Positions 1 to 8,542 of a stretch of DNA of 37,768 nt are shown piece by piece (position 1 is the stretch's first letter; each line of letters starts with the position of its first letter). Position numbers and translations under genes: made by a program. This DNA comes from Candidatus Cryptobacteroides merdipullorum (GTDB taxonomy: Bacteria; Bacteroidota; Bacteroidia; Bacteroidales; UBA932). The notes beneath the pieces are model-generated. The model was given only the letters and a program-made list of their open reading frames with translations. It had not been told where the DNA came from and searched no databases. The stretch is taken from NCBI GenBank assembly GCA_018715685.1, contig DVLC01000033.1, positions 1 through 37,768 on the forward strand. The letters run 5' to 3'.

Positions 1-255
1 GGGTTCAGCCGAGAGAAGAGGACGAAATACGACGCGGACATGATAACGGAAAGGGACTATCAGAACATACTCGCCACGGCGAGGGAGCAGGGACTTGCGG
101 AAGGCGAGGCCAGAGGAATTGAGCGGGGCCGTGCCGCCGGCCTTGCCGAAGGAAAGGCGGAGGTTGCCAGAAAGCTACTTGCCTCCGGGATGCCGGAAGC
201 TCAGGTAGCGGAGTTCACCGGACTGACGGCGGAGCAACTGGAGGAGCTGAAATAG
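1..255 (+). CDS. Rpn-family PD-(D/E)XK nuclease/transposase-like protein, C-terminal part only
   Basis: The reading frame is open from the first base of the window to the TAG at 253-255, so this is the 3' end of a gene that starts outside. The 84 visible residues are charged and repetitive, with segments such as GLAEGEARGIERG and GLAEGKAEVARKLL. They end in a helical tail with the pattern SGMPEAQVAEFTGLTAEQLEEL. This tail is characteristic of the C-terminus of the Rpn / PD-(D/E)XK nuclease family transposase-like proteins that are abundant in Bacteroidota. The nuclease core is not in the window, so activity cannot be judged. An internal ATG at 40 exists but is unlikely to be the true start, because the frame continues upstream in the same style. 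Confidence in the family is good; function in this genome is unknown. Confidence 0.75.
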   Translation, partial: GFSREKRTKYDADMITERDYQNILATAREQGLAEGEARGIERGRAAGLAEGKAEVARKLLASGMPEAQVAEFTGLTAEQLEELK

Positions 256-497
256 AGTGTAGAGTAGCGGCGCGTAAAGACGACGGATGCTCGTATGGTT
301 CTGCGATCCAGCTGCGCGGGCAATCGGCTTCCGTCTTGGCAAATTTGTAATCTGACTGCTGCCGCCATGCCTGATCTACATCCGCTTGTTGTGGATTTTC
401 CGTCCCGCCAGATTTGCAATAAGCCGGCTTCCGTGTAGCAGGGTTTGCAGTCGTATCGTACAGTCATGGAATTTTCTCTCCGGCTGAGTTTCGAAGT

Positions 498-646
498 TCT
501 GCAATCCACCTGGGCGGCCCGAACGACATTCGAGCGTGTAGAGGGCCGATCAGTGTCGAAGGTGGACACATTTTCCTTCCACCTTCGACACCTGCCGGCC
601 TTCTATGCGTCTGCACGGCATCTTGCCTGCGCAGGTGGATTGCAGA
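498..646. repeat. Outer inverted repeat, 15-bp perfect arms
   Basis: TCTGCAATCCACCTG at 498-512 is exactly the reverse complement of 632-646. The arms enclose 119 bp that include a second perfect inverted repeat. A related copy of the arm (14 of 16 bases) lies at 299-314. This may be a short non-autonomous element or a REP-like structure. No target-site duplication was identified. Confidence 0.65.
553..591. repeat. Inner hairpin, 14-bp perfect arms
   Basis: GTGTCGAAGGTGGA at 553-566 is the exact reverse complement of 578-591, with an 11-nt loop. The stem can be extended imperfectly outward to about 544-600 (GGCC pairing with GGCC). There is no T-run on either side, so it is a poor intrinsic terminator. 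It is better described as part of a structured repeat. Confidence 0.7.
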
Positions 647-726
647 GCCGAAAGTGAAAGTCTCCGTCTGAATCGGGACTCGTGATGGGTGATACGTTCG
701 TTCGGATTAACAATGTGGACGAAATA

Positions 727-760
727 AAAGCCGCTCCGGAGTTGGAACCGGGGCGGCTTT
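727..760 (-). terminator. Intrinsic terminator of the lipoprotein operon
   Basis: Arms 727-739 and 748-760 pair over 13 bp with one wobble position and an 8-nt loop. Read on the minus strand the stem is followed directly by CTTTTATTT. It lies about 50 nt after the stop codon of the minus-strand lipoprotein gene ending at 813, as expected for a terminator. Confidence 0.8.
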
Positions 761-812
761 CGTGGATGGTTATGGACTGGCGGACTGTAAATTCGCTAGG
801 ATGGGATAAAGA

Positions 813-2870
813 CTATTCTTCCCAGGTAATTTCAATACTATTAATATACATGGCTCCGGAATTTGATCTAAATCCGATGTATGAATAATCTCCTTCTATT
901 TCAAATGAGGCGTTCAATCCATCGATCTTCGCAATTTCTGCAATACGCTCGCCCTTGCCATTATTGTATAACTCTGTTGCTGACGTGAAGGGTTCATTGC
1001 TGCCATATACCCACAGAACTCTCGCGTTGGAAGTTTCAGAATGCCAGTCGATAACAACTTTTCTTGCTTTTCCATTTGATGAAGTGGTTACTATACCGCA
1101 GTCGGAACCACTCGATCTCATCTGAATAGCATTGTCATTGTCTGTAGACATTGCAGTTTTTCCTGCGTATACGGCACTTGAGGATACGGATACACCTGAA
1201 AATTCAGTGTATGTTGTTCCGGTTGCTTTAAACAGATTCGCAGTCAAAACATCGGTTATTTCAACAGTGGTCTGTGTTGCAGACCGCTGGGTAAGGGTTA
1301 CAGTATTCTCGATTCCAGAGTCACTCAGAACAGTGAAGCTTACTTCAACGGGTTCTTCACTTTCGTTTGCAGGGTAGGTGACCGTGATGGTCGCGTTGCC
1401 AGTTCCTTCTTCGGGAGATACCGTGTAAGCCGGATTATTGGATTCGATCATCCAATATTCATTGGAAGAGATGTTGAATGTAGTTGTGCCGGCCTCTGCT
1501 GGAACATTCAGCTTACTCGGTGTAACATCGCAATATACGGCTTTCACGAGGTTGGGTAATATTCCTCTATTATCTGAATATGCACCGAAAGAGTCATATT
1601 CGGAATCGTACTGCATAGTTTTGTTCTTCAGAACATTGACTATAGAGTATTCGTTCTCTCCTGTCTGTTCGATTGACCATACATTGCCTTCCTGTGAAGC
1701 ATTTGTGGTCACATTGAAACTATTGAAGTTTTCAGTCATGTAATAGTATTTGCCGGAGGCATCCTGAATAGTGTATCCTCCGTCAACGGCAGCTATGGTG
1801 AAGACATTGGCGGCTGTACTTACGGGTGTTCCGTCCTCGCCGACAGTCGTATCGTCGACATAAAGAAATCCATATCTACCGCTAATAGGCTTTGCGGCTT
1901 TCCATCCCGTATCTGTATTTGCCATAATCCAGTATTCACCAGCTTCAAATTCTGGCATGGGGGTAATAGTTTCTTCAGTCGCTCCGGTCATGTCGAACGG
2001 GAAGATGTTGAGGTAGTTCTCCATGAGAGCAACGTCCTTTGTCGCAGTCAGGGTCTTGGTATAGATCTTGGTGGCGGATTCGGCTCTGACGGTGATGGCT
2101 TCTCCTGTCTTTACGTTGACATTCCATGAGGTGAACCAGACATCGTTCTCGCCGTTGCCGGCCTTGAGGGGAGTTGCGTAGTTGACAGTTACAACATTGG
2201 TCGGTTCGTGGTAGATTTCTCCGGCTTCTCCCGTAGCGAGGTTGTAGTATCTGCGGCCTGCGGCCTGCTGTCCTTCGGGGAATGTAACGGTTACTGACTT
2301 GATTTCGTCAGTGATTCCGGAAAGAGTCATGCAGTTGAGGGCTGTTGCGCGTTTGTAGTAGGCTGTCCACTCGTTGTTTTCGAGGGGAAGGCTCTCCGGA
2401 CGGGTAATCATCACATAAGCGGCGGGGTCATATGACGTGGCGCTCGCATTCTGTGAGGCTGGCAAATTTATTTTGTATGCGAATGCATCTGTGTTGTCGT
2501 TGTTGACACTTGCCGACGAAGGGTATACACCGGCAATTGTCGTGTTTTTGTTCGTTGTGTTTATGGTAACCGTAAACTTGCCTGTGGCATTTCCTGTATC
2601 GGGAGTGAATGAATCTGACTTGAAGCTCGTGGGGTTCTTTCCGTCTGCGCTGAATGTGACGAGCCTCATTTCTTCGGTATCATCCCAAAGCACCTGTGTT
2701 CCGTCAATGTGGGTCTTGGTGGCGTTTGCTACGTCCTCGACATTGGCATGGACGGTAATGGTTACGGTTTCTCCATCGCCTGCAGGATTGAAGTTCTCCT
2801 TCTGGCAGGAGGTCAGCGACATCGCGGCGACTGCTGCGACGAAGCATAATGGTCTGTAAAGCTTTTTCAT
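813..2870 (-). CDS. Fimbrillin-like / BACON-domain surface lipoprotein
   Basis: The start is set at the ATG at 2868-2870 because it begins a classical lipoprotein signal (MKKLYRPLCFVAAVAAM, then LTSC with the lipobox cysteine). The next upstream ATG would add eight residues that spoil the signal. The 685-residue product has, in order: a fimbrillin/Mfa-like N-terminal half, seen in phrases such as VTITVHANVED and IAGVYPSSAS; a beta-rich segment with WKAAKPISGRYGF and GKYYYMTENF; a BACON-like Ig-fold module (VTPSKLNVPAEAGTTTFNIS through VTLTQRS); and a C-terminal beta-sandwich ending in INSIEITWEE. It is probably exported to the outer-membrane surface. The first halves match the architecture of the neighbouring nuclease lipoprotein, but here the C-terminus is a probable binding domain, not a nuclease. 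The gene is visibly more AT-rich than that neighbour. Ligand unknown. Confidence 0.8.
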   Translation of the reverse strand: MKKLYRPLCFVAAVAAMSLTSCQKENFNPAGDGETVTITVHANVEDVANATKTHIDGTQVLWDDTEEMRLVTFSADGKNPTSFKSDSFTPDTGNATGKFTVTINTTNKNTTIAGVYPSSASVNNDNTDAFAYKINLPASQNASATSYDPAAYVMITRPESLPLENNEWTAYYKRATALNCMTLSGITDEIKSVTVTFPEGQQAAGRRYYNLATGEAGEIYHEPTNVVTVNYATPLKAGNGENDVWFTSWNVNVKTGEAITVRAESATKIYTKTLTATKDVALMENYLNIFPFDMTGATEETITPMPEFEAGEYWIMANTDTGWKAAKPISGRYGFLYVDDTTVGEDGTPVSTAANVFTIAAVDGGYTIQDASGKYYYMTENFNSFNVTTNASQEGNVWSIEQTGENEYSIVNVLKNKTMQYDSEYDSFGAYSDNRGILPNLVKAVYCDVTPSKLNVPAEAGTTTFNISSNEYWMIESNNPAYTVSPEEGTGNATITVTYPANESEEPVEVSFTVLSDSGIENTVTLTQRSATQTTVEITDVLTANLFKATGTTYTEFSGVSVSSSAVYAGKTAMSTDNDNAIQMRSSGSDCGIVTTSSNGKARKVVIDWHSETSNARVLWVYGSNEPFTSATELYNNGKGERIAEIAKIDGLNASFEIEGDYSYIGFRSNSGAMYINSIEITWEE

Positions 2871-2884
2871 GATTCTACGACAGA

Positions 2885-3061
2885 TTAAAACCAACCTCCG
2901 AGAGTGTTTGTTGCGTCATCATAGTTTCCGGCACCGCCTTCCTGATATTCCTGATTTGATTCGGGCATGCAGATGGTTCCTTCCGGCACGATTTCGTGCA
3001 TTTCGCACTTGGGGGCGTTGTAGTGCTCCTTGGTGCTGAGTGTGTTGTTGAGCTTGTTCAT
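2885..3061 (-). CDS. Small 58-residue protein with Y-x-x-P-type motif
   Basis: This short gene fills the gap between the two lipoprotein genes: ATG at 3059-3061, TAA at 2885-2887. It starts 21 nt after the nuclease stop and ends 14 nt before the next start, so it is in the same operon. The product begins MNKLNNTLSTKEHYNAP and continues KCEMHEIVPEGTICMPES. Its tail is acidic, glycine-rich and ends GGWF. The order of an aromatic-x-x-P segment, a glutamate-rich stretch and an I-C-x-x-S/ES segment resembles the many short Bacteroidota proteins of the KYxxPxxE type found in surface-protein operons. It has no signal peptide or membrane segment. Function is unknown; I call it a real gene from frame, spacing and composition. 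Confidence 0.65.
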   Translation of the reverse strand: MNKLNNTLSTKEHYNAPKCEMHEIVPEGTICMPESNQEYQEGGAGNYDDATNTLGGWF

Positions 3062-3082
3062 GGTGTTATGAGTTTTTAAGTG

Positions 3083-5488
3083 TTAAAAGTTTCTGAATGT
3101 GGTCCAGCTGGTGTTGGTTTCGGCCTTGGCTTCGACTGTGTCGGGCAGGTTCACGAAGAGGTCGAGGCCTGTCTTGCGCTCGATTTCGTCGACGCTGACT
3201 GCGTATTTCTCGTAGCTGTCGCTGTATTGCCTGTGCTCGAACCAGAAGCCTACGGCCGAGGCGTCGGTGACCTTGCCTCCGCTGCGCTTCACCTTGAGCA
3301 CGGCTTTCCAGTAGTAGTTGGGTACGGGGGCCTTCTTGCTGTCGTGCGCGGGCTCTATCCATTTCACGTCCTCATTGCCGCCCACGGTCTGGAATACGGG
3401 GCCGGTGACTACATATACGGTGTCACGGCCGCCCGCAAGATCCTGTATGGCGTTCTCGAGCTTGTTCCATATTCCTCCGTTGAAATTGTCCTGGATCTGA
3501 GGGGTGCTGTTGGTCGCGTAGAAGGTCTGGCGCTGCATGGAGCTGTTGCCGTTGCGGTCGCCGTTGGCTATCTGGTGGCCGCGGGAGTAGATGGTGCTGC
3601 CGTAGTTGACCCCGTAGCTGCCGTTCCAGACGTTTATCTGCTCCCTTTCGGGGATGTCGGGGTTCGGCGCCCAGTTGTCGGAGCGACCGGAGCCCATAGC
3701 GTCGGCGTACAGCGGATATGCCACCCACATCGAAGTGTACCAGTCGGTGTCGTAGCCGTAGCTGTAGTTGCGCTCGCTCCCGGCATAGAAGGTCTTCACA
3801 TATTCCTCGGTCCCGAGGGGATTGGGAAGTTCGAGCCAGCCGCTCTCGATTTCTCCGCCGCCTTCACCTCCGCCTTCACCCGGTTTACCGAGCTGGGTGA
3901 TTCGTGCGTCGGCCGAGACTCCGTCGGCGTACAGGGTGATCACGGCCTGTCTCTGTTCTTCGGAGCCGTTCTGGCTGAGGCTTACGCGCAGGATGCCAGA
4001 GGCGGTGCTGTGGGTGACGACCATGCCGTCAGGATCATCCACTGAAGTATTTACGGAGGAGCTCAGCCCCGCCGTCGTATATCTGAAGCTGACCGAAGTC
4101 GCGTCGGCTGCAACGGTCTGCGAAGGCTCGTCGATGACGATCATCGGCCGCGTCTCGCCGTCCCAGGGAATCAGGCTTACGAGGGGCAGGCTTGAGCCGG
4201 TGGAGGTGTAGGTCGTGAAACGTGGTGCGCTCACATTGTATCTGAGGGTGCCCCAGCCGGAATTGCCCGGGCTGCTGATGGTCACGCTGCCGTCGGAGTT
4301 CCTGACCATGTCCAGTTCGACCGGGGAGGTGGCTTCGCGGACCTTCTTTTCGCCGTAAATTTCAAGATATCCTTCGTTGGCGTTCCGGAGGCTGTAGCCG
4401 TCGCCGCAGGGGGCTATGGTCCATACGCAGTCTTCGATTCCGGGTTCGCCTTCGAAATTGCCGCCGCCGAGGCTCCAGACGTCGCCGGTGACATCGGTCT
4501 GAAGCTCGTCGAAGTGCTGGCCGTCAATCGTCGAAGTCATGAGCACCCATCTTCCGTCGCCGTCCTGCGCTCCCACGAGCCAGCGGCCGGCGAGTTCGTC
4601 CTCTACGGGCGGAACGACTTCGCCGCCGGATTCGAACTCGGCGGTCAGCCGGTTGACGCTGCCCTCAACGAGATGCAGCCCGTCCTCGCCGGCGGAGACC
4701 ACGGTGCCGGTGCTGCCGTTGACGGTCACGCTGATTTCGGCCCCGGCGGGTATCTCCGCGCCCCATGAGCAGAACCAGATGTTGGCGCTGCCTTCGGAAG
4801 CGATGGTGGGTGAGTAGTTGAGGGTTATGCGGTTGGAGCCTTCGGTGATTTCTCCGGTGGTTCCGGAGAACAGGTCGACTCCGCTTTCGCCTGCGAGGCT
4901 GACATTGGCGGGAGCGGTAATCTCAACCTTGCTGATCTCTCCGTTGAATCCGTTGAGAATCAGGTGATTGACGGCTACGAGCCTGCGGAAGTCAGCGTTC
5001 CACCCGGCGCTTTCGGCGTTCTTGTCGAGCGTCAGGCTGCCGCGGGCCGCGGCGAAAAGCTCGGCCGCGGGATCCCAGCTCCATTCGCCGGGATTCTGCT
5101 CGGCGGGGAGGGTGACTCTGTAGTCTTCGGGATTGCCGTTGTCTCCGGCGACCGCCGCGGAAGCGGGGTAGAATGCCCCGAGAGTCAGCTTCTTGCCTGA
5201 AAATCCGGAGGGAAGCTCAAAAACGAAACTGCCGTCTTCGCCGGCGCCGTTCAGAATACTGTCATCCGAAGAGTCGCTGGCAAGAAGGACCATCTGCTCC
5301 TGTCCCCCCCATTTTATTTCAGAGGAGGGCTCGCCATCGAGCGGCTCGACGGAGGCTCTGACGGTCAGGACGACTGTCTTTCCGTCGTCGGGGTCCGGAG
5401 GCGTCACGGGCTTTTCGCAGGAGCCGACCGCAACGGAGGCTGCGGCAGCGAGTGAGATAAGACTTATATAAATATTCCTTGTCCTCAT
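3083..5488 (-). CDS. Secreted DNA/RNA non-specific endonuclease lipoprotein (fimbrillin-BACON-NUC1)
   Basis: The 801-residue product has a lipoprotein signal (MRTRNIYISLISL, then VAVGSC, cysteine about residue 24). A fimbrillin-like N-terminal region follows (VVLTVRASVEP, LGAFYPASAAV), then a beta-rich region around residues 290-430 and a BACON-like module (IDEPSQTVAADATSVSFRY). A short Gly/Glu linker (GEGGGEGGGE) leads to a nuclease domain from about residue 560. The catalytic region of DNA/RNA non-specific nucleases is visible near residue 634 as SRGHQIANGDRNG, with the RGH histidine. Downstream NSTPQIQDNFNGGIW carries the metal-binding asparagine and the conserved N...W..LE pattern; TVYVVTGPVF is also typical. 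It probably acts on extracellular nucleic acid at the cell surface. It is the first gene after the promoter at 5592-5622. Confidence 0.85.
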   Translation of the reverse strand: MRTRNIYISLISLAAAASVAVGSCEKPVTPPDPDDGKTVVLTVRASVEPLDGEPSSEIKWGGQEQMVLLASDSSDDSILNGAGEDGSFVFELPSGFSGKKLTLGAFYPASAAVAGDNGNPEDYRVTLPAEQNPGEWSWDPAAELFAAARGSLTLDKNAESAGWNADFRRLVAVNHLILNGFNGEISKVEITAPANVSLAGESGVDLFSGTTGEITEGSNRITLNYSPTIASEGSANIWFCSWGAEIPAGAEISVTVNGSTGTVVSAGEDGLHLVEGSVNRLTAEFESGGEVVPPVEDELAGRWLVGAQDGDGRWVLMTSTIDGQHFDELQTDVTGDVWSLGGGNFEGEPGIEDCVWTIAPCGDGYSLRNANEGYLEIYGEKKVREATSPVELDMVRNSDGSVTISSPGNSGWGTLRYNVSAPRFTTYTSTGSSLPLVSLIPWDGETRPMIVIDEPSQTVAADATSVSFRYTTAGLSSSVNTSVDDPDGMVVTHSTASGILRVSLSQNGSEEQRQAVITLYADGVSADARITQLGKPGEGGGEGGGEIESGWLELPNPLGTEEYVKTFYAGSERNYSYGYDTDWYTSMWVAYPLYADAMGSGRSDNWAPNPDIPEREQINVWNGSYGVNYGSTIYSRGHQIANGDRNGNSSMQRQTFYATNSTPQIQDNFNGGIWNKLENAIQDLAGGRDTVYVVTGPVFQTVGGNEDVKWIEPAHDSKKAPVPNYYWKAVLKVKRSGGKVTDASAVGFWFEHRQYSDSYEKYAVSVDEIERKTGLDLFVNLPDTVEAKAETNTSWTTFRNF

Positions 5489-5591
5489 GATAAAAACCTC
5501 GATCCGCTCTCTGCCGTACTTCTGCTGCGTGCGGGGAAAGGAGCGAATCTTTTTATGCTGCTTGCGTCAGTTTTTAAAATTTTTTAACCCT

Positions 5592-5622
5592 CAAAGTTAC
5601 TAATTTTAAATATCATTGGCAA
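5592..5622 (-). promoter_or_regulatory. Bacteroidota-type promoter of the nuclease lipoprotein operon
   Basis: On the minus strand TAACTTTG (5599-5592) matches the -7 consensus TAnnTTTG. A TTG (5622-5620) lies 20 nt upstream and matches the -33 element. It is about 105 nt upstream of the start at 5488, in an AT-rich gap with no other gene. Confidence 0.65.
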
Positions 5623-5668
5623 TCTTTTGTGGGTTTCAAAATTGTTAAAAATATTTGACGGCTTCTTG

Positions 5669-6787
5669 TCATTTCCCAGTGAAAATCCTTCTGACGCCGT
5701 CGGCGAGGTACCAGGGCAGGTAGGAGAGGACTTCGCGGGGCAGCAGGCGGAAGAGTTCGGACTGCTGGTGCACCACCTTCATGCCGTTCCGGGCTTTTCT
5801 CTGCAGGAAACCGGAGTCCGCGGAGGCGCGGCGGACGGGGTCGTAGTGGCCGAAATTGCCCTGGCGCAGGATGATCTGCAGGCATCCGAGGGCCTTTTTC
5901 CGGCTTTCGGGGGAGTAGAAGGGCATTTCTTCCACTGGCAGCCCGAGACGGTTCACGGCGATCCAGCCGAGAATCCGCCAGGTGTTCATGAGCCCGAGCA
6001 TGCGCAGGTCGCGCTCGAGGCGGGCGTGGTCGATCTCGGCGCGGTGGACATGGAGATGGCGGCACCAGTCGCAGAGCTGGCGCAGGCCTATGCCGCCCCA
6101 GAGCAGGTGCTCGGAGAGGTGCAGCAGAATAAACACGGAATCGAACGCTACCGGAGGCAGGTTCACGCGCACGCCGCCGATTTCGATGCCGCGCAGTGCG
6201 GACGGGTTTCCGAGCAGGGAGCCCGCCCAGCGCTGAAGCCGCCTGTTCCTGAAGGGGTCGGGGGAGACGGCGACATGGCGGTGGATTTCTATAGTGCAGC
6301 CCTTATATGTCAGATGGAAGTGTTTCTCGCAGTCCTCCTCTCCGTTTTCGCAGCCGTCCATGCCCAGGATCAGACTTACGCTGCGTTCATAGTCGCTGCC
6401 GGTGTAGAAGTCTATGTCCCCGCACATGCGGTGGTGCGGCTCCGGGTAGTCGCGGGCGAGCCCCTGTCCCTTGAGCAGTATGCCCTCGATGCCGTGGGAG
6501 CGCAGCAGGGTCACGAGTTCGGCGAGCACCGATTCGAGCCTGAGATTGGCGCGGCGAGTGCCCTCGAGAGTCACGAAGAGCTGGCGGGCGATGTCCGGAG
6601 AGGGAGTCAGGCCGGACGGCAGCGTATCGGCCCCGTCGGCGAAGATGCCGTTCAGCGACTGCATGGACGCGATGCGGAGCAGGGCTTTCCAGTCGGCTCC
6701 GTCTCTGAACATCTCAGGGTCGGCAGGACGCTCCCAGAGTCCCGAGCGTATGAGTTCGAAGAATTGTTCTATGGTGTTCCTGTCCAT
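5669..6787 (-). CDS. Nucleotidyltransferase family protein (NTP_transf_5-like)
   Basis: The 372-residue protein carries the motifs of the uncharacterised nucleotidyltransferase family often found in capsule and RiPP loci. These are LLKGQGLARDYPEP at about 104-117, followed by MCGDIDFY at about 121-128, whose two aspartates are the expected metal ligands of the polymerase-beta fold. The N-terminus (DWKALLRIASMQSLNGIFAD) and the helical C-terminal half fit the family length. The start at 6787 lies 9 nt after the ABC transporter stop, so the genes are co-transcribed. In lasso-peptide-like clusters of the paeninodin type a similar enzyme accompanies an HprK-like kinase and PqqD. Here an HprK-like gene lies nearby at 10111-11001. 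The substrate cannot be read from sequence. Confidence 0.8.
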   Translation of the reverse strand: MDRNTIEQFFELIRSGLWERPADPEMFRDGADWKALLRIASMQSLNGIFADGADTLPSGLTPSPDIARQLFVTLEGTRRANLRLESVLAELVTLLRSHGIEGILLKGQGLARDYPEPHHRMCGDIDFYTGSDYERSVSLILGMDGCENGEEDCEKHFHLTYKGCTIEIHRHVAVSPDPFRNRRLQRWAGSLLGNPSALRGIEIGGVRVNLPPVAFDSVFILLHLSEHLLWGGIGLRQLCDWCRHLHVHRAEIDHARLERDLRMLGLMNTWRILGWIAVNRLGLPVEEMPFYSPESRKKALGCLQIILRQGNFGHYDPVRRASADSGFLQRKARNGMKVVHQQSELFRLLPREVLSYLPWYLADGVRRIFTGK

Positions 6788-6796
6788 CGTGGTTCT

Positions 6797-8536
6797 CTAT
6801 GCGCTATTCGTTGCCGGGCCGTCCGCAAGGCCGCCGCGTTCCTGCCGCCTGTCCGCCGCCTGCAGTTCGATTGTCTCGTCGCAGTATTCGGTGATCTTGC
6901 GCCTGTGGGTGATGAATATCATCGTGCGGCCGGGCAGGGCGCCGTTCAGGTTCTCCATGAGCCGCGTCTCGGTGTCGGGGTCGAGCGAGGAACTGAATTC
7001 GTCGAGCAGAAGGATGCTTCCGCGCCGCAGCAGGGCTCTCGCTATCGCGATTCTCTGGGCCTGGCCTTCGCTGAGACCGCCTCCGCTTTCGGAACAGGGG
7101 GTGTCGAGGCCTTCCGGCAGTTCGTGCACGAATTCCGCCGCGGCGATGCGCAGGGCTTCGTTCATGCGGGCCTCGTCGGCCTCGGGATCGCCGAGCAGCA
7201 GATTGTCGCGTATGCTGCCGCTGAGCAGGGAGTTGCCCTGGGGCACGTAGGTGAGGTTGCAGCGTGTGGCGGCGGATGCGGTGGCGCAGGTCGCGCCGTC
7301 GTAGAGGATGACGCTGCCTTTCTGCGGTTTCAGCAGCGCGAGCATCAGGCGTATGAGCGTGCTCTTGCCGGCTCCGGTCTCCCCGACTATCGCGGTGCGA
7401 CTGCCGGGGCGGAAGTCGTGGCTGAAGTTGTCGAGAACGAGTCTGTCGCCGTCGGGGTAGCGGAACGAGACATTGTCCATTCTTATGCCGGCGGGGGATT
7501 CAAGGTGTATCGGATCCGCCTGCGTCTGTGATTCTCCGTCTTCAAGTTCGACGAGGCGGTCGACGGACGCGGCGGCATGCACCATCGAGGGGATGTAGCT
7601 GCTGAGGTCGAGCACGGGGCGCTGTATCTGACCAACGAGCTGCAGGAATGCGGTCATGCTGCCGAAGCTCACCGCGCCCGCCATGAGTCCGTTCACTCCC
7701 CAGAGGAAGGCTGTGGCGTAGCCGGCCGCGAACGCCAGGCTGATGATCGTGCGCGAGACTACGGTGAAGCGGGTGCGGCGCATCACATCGTCGTAGAGAC
7801 CCGACTGCAGACGGTAGAGGCCGGACGACGCGCGGTCCTCCTGTTCGAGAGTCTGGATCAGGGTGGAGTGCTGGAGGTTTTCCTGGAGGTGCGACTGCAC
7901 CCGGCTGTCGGTGTCGCGTATGTCGCGGGTGAGCCGTCGCAGCCGACGGAAGAAGATCTTGCTGAGGATGACGGCGACAGGCATGATGCCCACTACGGCC
8001 CATGCGAGGCTGCCACCCAGCGCCAGCAGGAAGAAGAAGGCGGCGATGAATTTCAGGCAGGCTGCCAACAGGGCGGGAAGCACGTTGCTGATGCAGTCGG
8101 AGATCACGCGCACGTCCTCTTCGAGGCGGTTGGTGATGTCGCCGCTGTGCCTTTCGCCTCGTCCTCCCTGGTAGACGCAGATGAGGCGCGAGAAGAGCCG
8201 CAGACGCAGGCTGTTCTTGACCCGGATGTCGGTCTGCGCGGAGAGACGGGTGCGCAGCAGGGAGGCTCCGGTCTGCGCGGCCATGGTGCACAATAGAATC
8301 AGCGACCACGGAAGCAGGCCCCGTCCGGAGTCGCCGGTGGCTATGTCGATCAGGGTTTTGCAGACATATACGAAAAAGAGCGAGAGGGCGACTCCGGCGA
8401 GGTTCGTCAGCATGCTTGCAAGCAGGGCGAGTCTCTGTCCGGCGGTCGCGTGCCAGAACCAATGGAGATATGCCGCCGCTCCGGAACGCCTCCGGGCTTC
8501 CGTGCCGTCTTTGGTGTTTCGTTTTCCCGCTGTCAT
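6797..8536 (-). CDS. ABC transporter, fused permease and ATP-binding protein
   Basis: The 579-residue half-transporter has an N-terminal six-helix permease (about residues 35-310, for example LALLASMLTNLAGVALSLFF and FIAAFFFLLALGG) and a C-terminal nucleotide-binding domain. Visible motifs are Walker A GETGAGKST near residue 384, the Q-loop YVPQGN, the signature LSEGQ near 487, Walker B ILLLDEF near 507 and the H-loop ITHRR. It is an MsbA/LmrA-type exporter acting as a dimer in the inner membrane. There is no N-terminal C39 peptidase, so it does not process double-glycine leaders itself. The start is 6 nt after the PqqD gene, consistent with export of a PqqD-dependent product; that link is inference. 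Confidence 0.9.
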   Translation of the reverse strand: MTAGKRNTKDGTEARRRSGAAAYLHWFWHATAGQRLALLASMLTNLAGVALSLFFVYVCKTLIDIATGDSGRGLLPWSLILLCTMAAQTGASLLRTRLSAQTDIRVKNSLRLRLFSRLICVYQGGRGERHSGDITNRLEEDVRVISDCISNVLPALLAACLKFIAAFFFLLALGGSLAWAVVGIMPVAVILSKIFFRRLRRLTRDIRDTDSRVQSHLQENLQHSTLIQTLEQEDRASSGLYRLQSGLYDDVMRRTRFTVVSRTIISLAFAAGYATAFLWGVNGLMAGAVSFGSMTAFLQLVGQIQRPVLDLSSYIPSMVHAAASVDRLVELEDGESQTQADPIHLESPAGIRMDNVSFRYPDGDRLVLDNFSHDFRPGSRTAIVGETGAGKSTLIRLMLALLKPQKGSVILYDGATCATASAATRCNLTYVPQGNSLLSGSIRDNLLLGDPEADEARMNEALRIAAAEFVHELPEGLDTPCSESGGGLSEGQAQRIAIARALLRRGSILLLDEFSSSLDPDTETRLMENLNGALPGRTMIFITHRRKITEYCDETIELQAADRRQERGGLADGPATNSA

Positions 8537-8542
8537 CCCGGC

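Larger units (their letters stand above)
256..726. other. Gene-free region with degenerate repeats
   Basis: I see no convincing gene between the Rpn-family gene and the terminator at 727-760. The short open frames lack plausible composition and conserved motifs. The stretch instead holds repeated short sequences. A 16-base motif at 299-314 recurs with two mismatches at 497-512 and inverted at 632-647. The decamer CGGCTTCCGT occurs at 325-334 and 425-434. Two nested inverted repeats are listed separately. The content suggests a decayed mobile or repeat element next to the transposase-like gene. Confidence 0.5.

Noticed and set aside
256-812. CRISPR array or tRNA gene in the gene-free region
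   Set aside because: The repeats are few, degenerate and irregularly spaced; no cloverleaf-like sequence was seen.
5627-7531. Plus-strand open frame across the nucleotidyltransferase and ABC genes
   Set aside because: It spans two well-supported minus-strand genes and has no motif of its own.
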